NCBI GenBank assembly: GCA_017308495.1 | Contig: JAFKES010000146.1 | Coordinates: 1 to 32,787, forward strand | Direction: 5' to 3' | Source of the DNA: Afipia sp. | Lineage (GTDB): Bacteria > Pseudomonadota > Alphaproteobacteria > Rhizobiales > Xanthobacteraceae | DNA: 32,787 nt | Shown: in pieces, positions 1-9,148 of the stretch | Layout of the letters: every line of letters begins with the position of its first letter | Numbering within the stretch: the stretch's first letter is position 1 | Notes under the pieces: generated by a model | The model's input: only the letters and a program-made list of their open reading frames with translations | Database searches by the model: none | Told to the model about the DNA's origin: nothing | Made by a program: the position numbers and the translations under genes

Positions 1-21
1 GTTTACGGATCTGGAAATGCA

Positions 22-22
<1 letters not shown>
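1..22 (-). CDS. ABC-3C system ABC ATPase, first seven codons only (cut by window edge)
   Basis: Only the start is visible. An ATG on the minus strand (22-20) shares its A with the TGA stop of the middle-component gene (24-22), a TGATG coupling. It reads MHFQIRK before leaving the window. ABC ATPases of three-component systems (DUF3732-type) usually begin with a similar short strand (xxFQIRKLxLW) and follow the middle component directly. The identity therefore rests on context plus seven residues. If right, the missing part would show a Walker A of the type GxSRTGKSA and would power or gate the nuclease-like partner encoded upstream. No ATPase motif can be seen here. Confidence 0.55.
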
Positions 23-1947
<1,925 letters not shown>

Positions 1948-2418
1948 ATGAGCGTCAAACACCTCGCAATAAAGCAATATCGTGAAATTGTAGATCGGGC
2001 GGCCGCCGCGGTCGACAAGCAGCTCAGCCGCCCGTCTGAGGGCTGGATTGCAACTACCCGCACGGCACTCGGAATGTCGGCCGCACAACTTGCTCGCCGT
2101 CTCCGTGTCACTCGCGCTCGCGTGTCTCAAGCCGAACATGCAGAACTTTCTGGGGGCGTAACCCTAAAAACTATGCAGTCAATGGCTGAGGCGATGGGTT
2201 GCCGTTTTGTCTACGCGATCGTTCCCCAGGATGCTTCCATCGAGAACGCCATTAAAGCCCAAGCCCACCGAAAAGCCGTAGCCCTAGTCAATAAAGCCAG
2301 CACACATATGGCTTTGGAGCGACAGTCTCTGTCGGTGGCGAAAAATAAGGAGGAAATAGAGCGCATCGCTAGCGAGCTAATGCACACCATGCCGGCTGAC
2401 TTTTGGGCCGCCGACTAA
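1948..2418 (+). CDS. Mobile mystery protein A, Xre-type HTH regulator (putative antitoxin)
   Basis: 156 residues matching mobile mystery protein A, the partner always found before the Fic protein mobile mystery protein B. The N-terminal helix (MSVKHLAIKQYREIVDRA) leads into a Cro/CI-type helix-turn-helix at about residues 36-92, with the recognition part around SAAQLARRLRVTRARVSQAE. The C-terminal third (about 100-156) is a charged helical tail that may contact the partner. It probably represses its own promoter through the TTGAC-type repeats upstream and may neutralise MmpB; the first is inferred from repeat placement, the second from the two-gene layout. No Shine-Dalgarno precedes the ATG at 1948, and the likely promoter puts the start point almost on it, so the mRNA may be leaderless. 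Its stop overlaps the mmpB ATG by one base. Confidence 0.85.
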   Translation: MSVKHLAIKQYREIVDRAAAAVDKQLSRPSEGWIATTRTALGMSAAQLARRLRVTRARVSQAEHAELSGGVTLKTMQSMAEAMGCRFVYAIVPQDASIENAIKAQAHRKAVALVNKASTHMALERQSLSVAKNKEEIERIASELMHTMPADFWAAD

Positions 2419-3017
2419 TGAATTCAATCTCCAACGAGCCCGAAGGTGCGACACCCGTCGACCCAGCTCAGATGGAAGGACTCAAATTCGGGCACGTCAC
2501 AACGCGCGAACAGCTAAATGAATTGGAGCAAGCCAACGTTCAAAGCGGGTTGCTTTGGATTGGTCGCCGTCGCAAGAGCGATATCCTGACTGAACAATTC
2601 ATGTTGGAACTACACCGGCGATTATTCGGCGAAGTGTGGAATTGGGCAGGGCAATTTCGCGAGCGAGAGACTAATATCGGAGTAGATCCGCTTCAGATCC
2701 AAGTGCAGCTTCGAATGTTGTTGGACGACGCGCGATATTGGGCTGAACATGGCACTTATCTGCCGCTCGAAGCTGCGGCGCGTTTTCATCACCGGTTGGT
2801 TCAAATTCATCCGTTTGCGAACGGCAATGGTCGCCATGCCCGCATCGCCGCTGACATCTACCTTGCCGAGCGATTAAAACAACCGCCGATCGATTGGGCT
2901 GCCGGTCACGATCTGCAAAGCGACAACGAGCGGCGCAACAGCTACATTGCAGCTTTGCGGGCTGCCGACGCCGGTGATCACAATCTCCTTTCGAGGTTTG
3001 TGGGTATCAATATCTGA
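2418..3017 (+). CDS. Mobile mystery protein B, Fic-domain protein
   Basis: 199 residues from the ATG at 2418, which overlaps the mmpA stop (TAATG); an upstream in-frame start at 2403 lies inside mmpA and is rejected. Fic proteins transfer AMP or other nucleotide-derived groups to target proteins. The Fic core is clear: the LFGEVWNWAGQFRE segment (residues 69-83) and the active-site loop HPFANGNGRHAR at 131-142, with H131 the expected base. The usual acidic residue of HxFx(D/E)GNGR is Asn135 here, which I believe is common in this subfamily but should weaken metal binding compared with classic Fic AMP transferases. The N-terminus carries an E20-G21 pair before the Fic fold, and S5xxxE9G10 fits the (S/T)xxxE(G/N) inhibitory consensus. 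Target unknown. It most likely acts with MmpA as a toxin-antitoxin-like pair carried by mobile DNA. Confidence 0.85.
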   Translation: MNSISNEPEGATPVDPAQMEGLKFGHVTTREQLNELEQANVQSGLLWIGRRRKSDILTEQFMLELHRRLFGEVWNWAGQFRERETNIGVDPLQIQVQLRMLLDDARYWAEHGTYLPLEAAARFHHRLVQIHPFANGNGRHARIAADIYLAERLKQPPIDWAAGHDLQSDNERRNSYIAALRAADAGDHNLLSRFVGINI

Positions 3018-3117
3018 GCATCTTATACAAGCAGACGGGTGCCAGACATTGCGCACCGGCTGGTAATGTGCTGTGGACTGGCGAAAATGCATCGTACAGC
3101 CCGTTCGCGTTGAGTTG

Positions 3118-4056
3118 CTAGTCATTTCCATAGTCAGGTTCGTACTGGAGCTCCCGCTCTTGCTGGTCCTCATGGACATAGCTGAGGCCAGTTGCCTTGA
3201 TCTCGTCGCTTCCTATAAGTGACAATTCGCAAGTCGGACAGCGAAACTCCTCGCCGATAAATTCACGGTCGACGATTTCCCAAACGGCATATTCATCGCG
3301 CTCTTCGCTGATATCCTCGCCAGTCTGTTCCCCTGTCATGAATGCACGGCACCCACATGAGGGGCAGGTTTCAACCCACACCTCGTCGAAACGATCTCTG
3401 AAAAGGGCTGCCTGATGCTGGGGCTCTCGCAATGTAGCTTCCGCGGCAAGGCGATCCCTTACGGATTTCTTTAACGCTTTGAATTTGTCCCTAGCAGCGT
3501 TCACGCGCAGTTTCACCGCTGCGTCGATAGCGTTCGCTGCTTCGTCGAGCAATCGGCGAGGAGCTTTGGCGTCGGTCGCTCCTAGCCAATGTTCTAACGA
3601 CGAGCCCATCTCCTGAAGAACGGTATCGCAGGCGTGCCAATAACGCGCCTCCCAGGCGTCAAGCCGCATGGCGCGAAATGGCAGATCGGCGGAATGAAGC
3701 TCAGCGTTGCGACGTTCCGCAATGCCTTCGCAGAATTTCTGAATCGTTTTATCGAACCGCGGCACAAGGTGAGCTAGGCGTTCGAATAGTGTCTTCGCGG
3801 TGATCGTCTTGACGTCAGTTGTCACGTTGATGCCGGCGGCGACGAACATCGACTGCCAGTGTGTGGGATCGACGATGAGGCTAGGATGCTTGCGAGCGAG
3901 CGCAGCTTTTCCGAGCAGCTCGAGCGCCAGGGAAGCCCATAGTTGGTATTCGTCGAGATCCCCGAGGCTTTTTCTCGCTAGTGCGCGGCTCACGTAAACT
4001 TTGGATTTGGAATGGAGAGCTTCGCCGCTGATTGCAATGAAGACGTCGTCAGGCAT
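3118..4056 (-). CDS. HEPN-like domain plus C-terminal zinc ribbon, unknown function
   Basis: 312 residues; I do not recognise a named family. The N-terminal half is all-helical and ends with an RRNAELH motif: R116 and H121 give the Rx4H signature of HEPN ribonucleases, followed by LPF and Trp-rich helices as in HEPN-type domains. Residues 165-225 are a charged, probably coiled-coil linker. The C-terminal part has two zinc knuckles, CPSCGC (231-236) and CPTC (273-276), separated by an acidic loop, so a zinc ribbon is likely and could bind nucleic acid. The ATG at 4056 has AAGGA nine bases upstream and lies inside the end of the upstream oxygenase-like gene (8-nt overlap), so both are co-translated. 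Catalysis on RNA is inferred from the motif only; non-catalytic HEPN proteins exist. The tail (about 293-312) is strongly acidic. Confidence 0.65.
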   Translation of the reverse strand: MPDDVFIAISGEALHSKSKVYVSRALARKSLGDLDEYQLWASLALELLGKAALARKHPSLIVDPTHWQSMFVAAGINVTTDVKTITAKTLFERLAHLVPRFDKTIQKFCEGIAERRNAELHSADLPFRAMRLDAWEARYWHACDTVLQEMGSSLEHWLGATDAKAPRRLLDEAANAIDAAVKLRVNAARDKFKALKKSVRDRLAAEATLREPQHQAALFRDRFDEVWVETCPSCGCRAFMTGEQTGEDISEERDEYAVWEIVDREFIGEEFRCPTCELSLIGSDEIKATGLSYVHEDQQERELQYEPDYGND

Positions 4057-4720
4057 CGATCAGAATCCTTGCTAGGCTCCGGCCCGAGTTGAGCTGGGAA
4101 GGGCCGCGTCCGTGCAGGACGCGCCAGTTGTCGATAATCAAAATGTCGTCTTGGCGCCATTCGTGGTTTTCGGATGAGGCGAGCGAAAGTCGACGCGCCA
4201 GAAGTTGCAACGCGGAGCGGCCGCGCTGCTCGACGCCTTCAACACAAGCAGGGTCATATCGGAGAAACGTCCGATCGGAAGACAGGATGGTCGAATAGAA
4301 AGAGCGGCGCCCAGTTCGCACGAGAACAGGGGCGCTTTCGAGGAGCTGAAAGTCGTCTGAGGAGAAGGCAAGGCTTCGCCAGTCGAGCAGCATCGTGGTA
4401 GCGCGCGGAGCACCTGGCGCCAGACACCCCAAGAGAAGGTACCTGCACGGCCTCGGTCGATGGCTAAGCTCGACGTGCAAAGGCAGGGCATCTAGGCCAT
4501 ATCGCGCGCTCAAGGAACGCGGATGAGCCTCTGGACTTCTTTGTGGCTGAACGACCTCCTCAAGCGCGCGGGCGCGTCCAAGTGCGCGCATCCCCAGGCT
4601 GTCGCCAAGCCACCGGATCTCGTTCAGCATAGCGTCGCTGCCAGAGTCAGCCGCGCGATGTTGGACCCACCCGCGTTGAGCCAGCACGGTGAGCACTGTG
4701 GGCCGACCGCGCATGGTCAT
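4049..4720 (-). CDS. TauD/TfdA-like Fe(II)/2-oxoglutarate oxygenase, possibly 5'-truncated
   Basis: 223 residues as called from the ATG at 4720. The jelly-roll core is recognisable: LPLHVELSHRPRPCRYLLLGC gives H82-x-E84 as the proximal metal ligands (HxD/E), the strand LVRTGRRSFYSTIL is at 133-146, and DDILIIDNWRVLHGRGP brings the distal ligand H203, followed by R214/R218 as candidates for holding 2-oxoglutarate. All ligands are present, so catalysis is possible; substrate unknown. Oddities: typical TauD/TfdA proteins are 280-330 residues, no Shine-Dalgarno precedes the ATG, and the frame stays open for 18 more codons with family-like sequence (reading SIELGIGNSDGITTCT) back to a TGA. The 5' end may therefore have been lost or frameshifted. 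It overlaps the HEPN-like gene by 8 nt. Confidence 0.6.
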   Translation of the reverse strand: MTMRGRPTVLTVLAQRGWVQHRAADSGSDAMLNEIRWLGDSLGMRALGRARALEEVVQPQRSPEAHPRSLSARYGLDALPLHVELSHRPRPCRYLLLGCLAPGAPRATTMLLDWRSLAFSSDDFQLLESAPVLVRTGRRSFYSTILSSDRTFLRYDPACVEGVEQRGRSALQLLARRLSLASSENHEWRQDDILIIDNWRVLHGRGPSQLNSGRSLARILIDA

Positions 4721-5130
4721 CGTGCAGGTTGTGATGCCATCAGAGTTACCAATTCCGAGTTCGATAGATAGCTTTCAATCGAGACTTTGATACCCTGTCT
4801 TGAGGCTGACTTGAAAAGCTTTGTAATTAAAGTGCCGGACTGGGGGGCCGTTGGCGGTTGCGCGGACCAGAAATATGACGAGGCTCCCGATTCATTCCTG
4901 CTCGAACCTTGCGGTTGCAGCGCGAAGGTCGGCGAGGTCAACGCATCGTCCAGGATGGATATGACGCACGGGGGAGCCGCTCTTGAGCCGCCTCAGTCGT
5001 GGCCAAACGGTTCGCTATCGTGCGACGCGTAATTGCTATTCTGACAACGCGAAATTCTGTAATGATCTCAATGGGTCAAAAAGCTGCAAAATGTCAGAAT
5101 GGCCGTTGAACGCACTTCAGAATTTTCTGA
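4721..5130. other. Gene-free island end with repeated ATTCTGA-type sites
   Basis: About 410 bases without a supportable gene; short open frames on both strands show no family resemblance. The left part may contain eroded 5' sequence of the oxygenase-like gene. The right part (5038-5130) carries ATTCTGA at 5038-5044, ATTCTG at 5054-5059, TCAGAAT at 5094-5100 and 5117-5123, and TTTCTGA at 5124-5130. That is five related heptamers in both orientations directly beside the tRNA fragment, a layout like arm-type sites of tyrosine integrases or their excisionases. No integrase gene lies in the window. Confidence 0.45.
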
Positions 5131-5174
5131 CTTCCAAGCTGAATACGAGGGTTCGATTCCCTTCACCCGCTCCA
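5131..5174 (+). other. attR-like site: 3' fragment of tRNA-Gly(TCC)
   Basis: The sequence from CTTCCAAGCT to CACCCGCTCCA matches the 3' part of a tRNA-Gly with anticodon TCC. It has the anticodon loop CTTCCAA, the 3' side of its stem, the T-arm (GAGGG-TTCGATT-CCCTT), the 3' acceptor strand CACCCGC and TCCA. The D-arm, the 5' acceptor strand and the 5' anticodon stem are missing, since the bases before 5131 do not pair. The break lies at the anticodon loop, a standard crossover point of tRNA-targeting tyrosine recombinases. This is therefore the chromosomal end left after island integration. The intact tRNA-Gly should lie left of the window at the far island end (inference). Confidence 0.8.
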
Positions 5175-5223
5175 GCCGCGCTGCGTTGAGGCGCTGCTTG
5201 GTTGAGACGCTGTTTGCCGTTCA

Positions 5224-6141
5224 TCATTTTGGCGCTCTGTCCGGAGACCGCGGCGTGAACCCGGCGGAGGGCTTGAGAATTGCAACTCCCGCCACGACGA
5301 TGATAAGCGAGCCGATGATCATCGGAAGATCGAGCTGCTCGCCGAATCCCAGCACGCCGAGGGTGACGCCGAACAGCAACCGGCTGTAGCGGAACGGCGT
5401 CACCACCGAGACCGCGCCGGTGCGCATGGCTTTCATCAACGCGCCATAGGCGAGCACGCCGCAAACAATCGCCCCCGACAGAAAAGCCGTCGCGGCACCA
5501 TCGGGAATGATGAACGCCCTACGCTCCCAGAACAAGGCATAGAGAATGCCGGCCAGGATGATCGCCGCGAAGCCATAGAAGCCGAGGACGGCGGTGGTGA
5601 TGGAGCGTGGCGCGCCGCGACTGGCGAGGTCACGACCGGCGAAGCCCAGCATGCCGATCAGCGCCAGCACGGACAGACCGGAAAAACTTTCCGCACCGGG
5701 CCGCAGGACGACCAGCACGCCGACGAGGCCGACGAGGATGGCCGCCCAGCGCTGCCAGCCGACCTTCTCGCCGAACAGGAACGCCGCGCCGAGCACGACC
5801 ACGATGGGGGTCGCCTGAAGGATCGCGGTGGTCGCCGACAGCGGGGTCAGGGCGAGCGCAAGCACGAAGAACAGGCGCGCGGTCACCTCGAAGCACGCGC
5901 GCACCCACATGGGGCGCGACAGGATATCTCCGCTGAAGATCGACTCCTGCCTCACCACCGCAGCGATGGTGAACAGGCACGCGCCGCCGACGCCGAACAG
6001 GATCAGCACTTCGGCGACGGGCAAATGCGCGGCAGTCGCCTTCACCAGCGCGTCCTCGACGGCGAACGCCGCCATGGCGGCAACCATCCACAGGATGCCG
6101 GCCAGGTTCGCATTGTTCGGTTTTGCCGCGCTGTCGCTCAT
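5224..6141 (-). CDS. EamA/DMT-family transporter
   Basis: A 305-residue inner-membrane protein of the drug/metabolite transporter superfamily with about ten hydrophobic segments in two EamA repeats. The first repeat runs roughly from LAGILWMVAAMAAFAVEDALVK to the GVLVVLRPG end; the second from LIGMLGFAGRDLASRG to the C-terminal IIVVAGVAILKP. The glycine-rich ATPIVVVLGAAFLFGEKVGWQR hairpin ending in GEK is typical. Such proteins export small metabolites, but the substrate cannot be told. I start at the ATG at 6141 (MSDSAAKP) because AAGGA lies five bases upstream; an open frame continuing to 6225 has no ribosome site. It is the first chromosomal gene right of the island scar. An 8-bp inverted repeat (CGTGGGGC/GCCCCACG, 6159-6181) lies in its leader. 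Confidence 0.85.
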   Translation of the reverse strand: MSDSAAKPNNANLAGILWMVAAMAAFAVEDALVKATAAHLPVAEVLILFGVGGACLFTIAAVVRQESIFSGDILSRPMWVRACFEVTARLFFVLALALTPLSATTAILQATPIVVVLGAAFLFGEKVGWQRWAAILVGLVGVLVVLRPGAESFSGLSVLALIGMLGFAGRDLASRGAPRSITTAVLGFYGFAAIILAGILYALFWERRAFIIPDGAATAFLSGAIVCGVLAYGALMKAMRTGAVSVVTPFRYSRLLFGVTLGVLGFGEQLDLPMIIGSLIIVVAGVAILKPSAGFTPRSPDRAPK

Positions 6142-6235
6142 GATCATCCTTCGCAGGCCGTGGGGCGGCAACGGCCCCACGACATGCAGGGGAGGAGATT
6201 CCGAAAGCGGCGTCACGACGGGCATCCATAACGGG

Positions 6236-6262
6236 GGCCCCGGATGGCGTCCAGCCGGGGCC
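6236..6262 (-). terminator. Possible hairpin after hmuV
   Basis: A perfect 8-bp inverted repeat, GGCCCCGG (6236-6243) and CCGGGGCC (6255-6262) with an 11-nt loop, lies about 35 bases past the hmuV stop on the minus strand. There is no clear T-run after it, so intrinsic termination is uncertain; it could act as an mRNA end stabiliser. Confidence 0.35.
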
Positions 6263-6297
6263 GCGCAGGGCTGCGTCTCACCGGTGCTGCGAAGCGA

Positions 6298-7092
6298 TCA
6301 TTGCATGGTCTGAGGCAGAACGTAGGGCTGTCCGTTTTCGCTGCCGATGCTGGCGGTGACCTCGAAGACGTCGTTGATCATCGCCGCCGTCACCGTGTCG
6401 GCCGGAGAACCGTCGGCCGCCACGGTCCCCCGGCGGACGACGACGATGCGGTCGGCGAAGCGGACCGCGAGGTTGAGATCGTGCAGCACGGCGACGACCG
6501 CGCTGCCGCCGCGCGCCCGGCGCTTGGCGATCTCCACCAGATTGATCTGGTAGCGCAGATCGAGACTGGATGTCGGTTCGTCGAGCAGCAGCACGCCGGG
6601 GCCGTGTTCGGCCTCGCCGCAGGCGAGTTGCACCAGCACGCGCGCGAAGTGCGCCCGCTGCTGTTCGCCGCCGGACAGGGTGGGAAGTTCGCGGTGCCGT
6701 AACGGCTCCAGCGCCAATTCCGCGATGGCTGCGTCCACCAGCGGCTGGGCCGCGCCGCGCGACCGGTTACCCGCACCCATCGCGACGACTTCCTCGACGG
6801 TGAAGGGAAAGCCGACGCTGACATGCTGGGACAGCATGACGCGATGAGTGGCCAGTTCGCGCGACGAATATGACGCCAGCGCGCGCCCTTTGAGGCGCAC
6901 TTCGCCGCCGCTGCAGCGCAGGTCGCCGGACAACAGCCGCAGCAATGTCGATTTGCCAGCACCGTTGGGGCCGACAATGGCGACCGTCTCGCCGCCGTGC
7001 AGGCGCAGGCTGATGCCGTCCAGCAGCGTGGCATGCCGGATGATCATGCGGACGGCGTCGGCTTCCATCAATGCGGGCGAAGGAGACGTCAT
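6298..7092 (-). CDS. hmuV: Heme ABC transporter ATP-binding protein HmuV
   Basis: A 264-residue ATPase that drives heme import through HmuU. Walker A GPNGAGKST is at 41-49, the Q-loop around SQHVSVG at 88-94, the ABC signature LSGGEQQR at 139-146, Walker B VLLLDEP at 167-173, and the H-loop in AVLHDLNLAV near residue 206. The set is complete. HmuV-type proteins have the longer insert seen here between signature and Walker B (LVQLACGEAEHGPG). It is last in the hmuP-hmuT-hmuU-hmuV operon; its ATG overlaps the hmuU stop in an ATGA. The heme substrate is inferred from the neighbours HmuT, HmuP and HmuR. The related FecE/BtuD proteins look similar in isolation. Confidence 0.93.
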   Translation of the reverse strand: MTSPSPALMEADAVRMIIRHATLLDGISLRLHGGETVAIVGPNGAGKSTLLRLLSGDLRCSGGEVRLKGRALASYSSRELATHRVMLSQHVSVGFPFTVEEVVAMGAGNRSRGAAQPLVDAAIAELALEPLRHRELPTLSGGEQQRAHFARVLVQLACGEAEHGPGVLLLDEPTSSLDLRYQINLVEIAKRRARGGSAVVAVLHDLNLAVRFADRIVVVRRGTVAADGSPADTVTAAMINDVFEVTASIGSENGQPYVLPQTMQ

Positions 7093-8171
7093 GAGGCGAT
7101 CAGCTTGCGTTGTCGCAACAGGATGAAGAGAAAGAACGGCGCGCCGAGGGCGGCAGTGAGGATGCCGATCGGGACTTCAGCCGGGGCCGCCAGCACCCGC
7201 GCGATGGTGTCCGCACCGATCAGCAGGATCGCGCCGAGGCAGACCGACGCCGGCAGCAGCAGGCGATGGCCGGGGCCGATCACGATGCGCAGCAAGTGCG
7301 GGACGACGATGCCGACAAAGCCGACGACGCCGCAGATCGAGACCGCGACGCCGGTCATGGCCGAGATCAGGACGATGGAGATTCTCTTCAGGCGCTCGAC
7401 ATCGATGCCGGTGTGAAAGGCCTCCGCTTCCCCCAGCACCAGCACATCGAGGCCGCGCGCGATCAGGGGAATGACCGCCAGCGCCACCAGCAGGACCGGC
7501 GCGACCATCGCGGCCTTGGGCCATGTCGCGCCGCTCAGCGAGCCGAGCAGCCAGAACGTGATGTCACGCAGTTGCCGGTCGTCGGCGACGAACACCAGCA
7601 GACCGAGACCGGCATTGGCGATGGCGGCGATGGCGAGGCCCGCGAGCAGGAACATCGCCACCGAGGTGCGGCCATCGCGGCTGGCGATCCTGTAAAGCAC
7701 TATCGTTGTCAGCAGCGAACCCGCGAAGGCGGCGACCGGCAGCAGTTCGAGGCGCAGAAACCCCAGGCTGGCGCCCAGCGCGCTGTCGGAAATGACGATG
7801 GTGGCGGCGGCGGCAAGCGCGCCGCCGCTCGATACGCCGACGAGGGCGGGATCAGCGAGCGGATTGCGGAACAGGCCTTGCATGATCGCGCCCGACAGCG
7901 CGAGCAAACCGCCGATCATGCCGGCGATGGCGATGCGGGGAATGCGGATCGACCACAGTACGAGCTGATCGCGGGCCAGAAACGTCGGGTCGGCCTCGGC
8001 GAAGCCGAGCGCCGCCGCCAGCCGCCTAAGAGGAATCCCGGCCGCGCCCACCGTGGCCGCGAGCAGCGCGACGGTGAGCAGACCGGCGATCAGGATCGCG
8101 AACACGAGGACGGGCGAAGGCCGCATCGACCCGCCGGATCGCAGACCGCGCCGGGCGCTGGCGGCCGTCAT
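7089..8171 (-). CDS. hmuU: Heme ABC transporter permease HmuU (FecCD family)
   Basis: A 360-residue inner-membrane permease of the FecCD/BtuC type with about ten membrane segments. Family landmarks are the RIPRIAIAGMIGGLLALSGA segment, NPLADPALVGVSSGGALAAA in the middle, and the C-terminal ICGVVGFVGIVVPHLLRIVIG, the coupling region that touches the ATPase. It forms the heme channel with HmuV and receives heme from HmuT. I chose the ATG at 8171 because it overlaps the hmuT stop as ATGA; an in-frame ATG three codons earlier lies inside hmuT, and another at 8126 just before the first membrane segment is possible. Length is normal for the family. Confidence 0.93.
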   Translation of the reverse strand: MTAASARRGLRSGGSMRPSPVLVFAILIAGLLTVALLAATVGAAGIPLRRLAAALGFAEADPTFLARDQLVLWSIRIPRIAIAGMIGGLLALSGAIMQGLFRNPLADPALVGVSSGGALAAAATIVISDSALGASLGFLRLELLPVAAFAGSLLTTIVLYRIASRDGRTSVAMFLLAGLAIAAIANAGLGLLVFVADDRQLRDITFWLLGSLSGATWPKAAMVAPVLLVALAVIPLIARGLDVLVLGEAEAFHTGIDVERLKRISIVLISAMTGVAVSICGVVGFVGIVVPHLLRIVIGPGHRLLLPASVCLGAILLIGADTIARVLAAPAEVPIGILTAALGAPFFLFILLRQRKLIAS

Positions 8172-9148
8172 TGATGGCAATCGACCGAAAGCGTCGCCGG
8201 TTTCCAGCGGGCCGCCTTGTCCGCCAGTTCCGGATAGAGCGAGACCGCCAGATCGCGCGCGGCGGCTGCGGTGCGTGGTCCGAAGCCCAGCAGGTATAGC
8301 CCGTCCATCGCGACGAAGGATTTGGTCGTTGCCGCCGGGGTGAGGGCAAAGGAGGGATTCGCGAAGATGGTCGCGGCATCGAGCGGGTCGCGCTGGCGCT
8401 GCATCGACAGCACCACATCGGGCTTCGCCGCGACGATGGCTTCGTCATTGACCGTCTTGTAGCCGTCGAAACCGTCGACGGCGTTGACGCCGCCAGCGAG
8501 TTTGATGATCTCGTTCGCCGCGGTGTTCTGTCCGGCGATCATGGCGCGGCCGTTGACGATCGACATCACGAACATCACCCGGACGGGACGCTTGATGCTG
8601 TCGCGCAATGTTTTCAGTTCGGTGAGATCGCGGGACACCGCCGCCGCAAGGCAGGCGCCGCGGCCGTCGGCGTCCATTGCATGCGCCACGAGCTTGATCT
8701 TGTCGATCAGGCCCTGTTCGGTGAAGGTCTCGGGAAAGCTCACCAGCGGAATTTTCGCGGCTTCGAGCACCTCGAGCGCTTCCCTCGGCCCCGATCCCTC
8801 CATGGCGAAGATCACCTGGGGATTGAGACCGAGCACGCCTTCGGCGGAGAGGGCACGCATGTAGCCGACGTTGGGTTTGTCCTTGAGGGCCTGCGGCGGA
8901 TAAAGGCTCGACGTATCGACGCCCACGATCCTGTTGGCGAAACCGAGCGCATAGAGGATTTCGGTGATCGCCCCGCCGATCGAGACGACGCGCTCGGTGG
9001 GGCCAAGGGCGACGTCACGGCCCCGGGAGTCGCGAATGACAATGCCTTCGGCCGCGGCAGGCAGCGGCGGGTTGGCAAAGGCGCAGGCGGCCAATGCCAG
9101 CCCGAGAGCGGCGAAGGTCATGCGGCGGGTGGAGGCGGTCGGCTTCAT
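8168..9148 (-). CDS. hmuT: Periplasmic heme-binding protein HmuT
   Basis: 326 residues. The N-terminus has a basic start, a hydrophobic core (FAALGLALAACAFA) and a likely cleavage after AAA near residue 33, so it is exported to the periplasm. The fold is the two-lobe, helix-backbone type of iron-siderophore and heme binding proteins: the first lobe starts at RVVSIGGAITEILYALGFANRIVGVDTSSLYP and the second after the middle IKLVAHAMDADGR region. HmuT binds heme delivered across the outer membrane and hands it to HmuUV. Tyr residues of the TSSLYP and VGYMRAL segments are plausible axial ligands by analogy with HmuT/ShuT (inference). The ATG overlaps the hmuP stop as ATGA, and the stop overlaps hmuU the same way, giving tight translational coupling. 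Confidence 0.92.
   Translation of the reverse strand: MKPTASTRRMTFAALGLALAACAFANPPLPAAAEGIVIRDSRGRDVALGPTERVVSIGGAITEILYALGFANRIVGVDTSSLYPPQALKDKPNVGYMRALSAEGVLGLNPQVIFAMEGSGPREALEVLEAAKIPLVSFPETFTEQGLIDKIKLVAHAMDADGRGACLAAAVSRDLTELKTLRDSIKRPVRVMFVMSIVNGRAMIAGQNTAANEIIKLAGGVNAVDGFDGYKTVNDEAIVAAKPDVVLSMQRQRDPLDAATIFANPSFALTPAATTKSFVAMDGLYLLGFGPRTAAAARDLAVSLYPELADKAARWKPATLSVDCHQ

Noticed and set aside
3018..3117. Terminator between the convergent mmpB and HEPN-like genes
   Set aside because: No stem with a T-run could be found in the 100-base gap.
5099..5174. Complete tRNA gene
   Set aside because: No D-arm or 5' acceptor strand precedes the anticodon loop, so only the 3' part is present.
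5099..5389. Plus-strand frame with a GSIPFTRS segment, and its minus-strand counterpart at 5117-5464
   Set aside because: These are translations of the tRNA-Gly fragment, a familiar source of false genes; neither has a ribosome site or family match.
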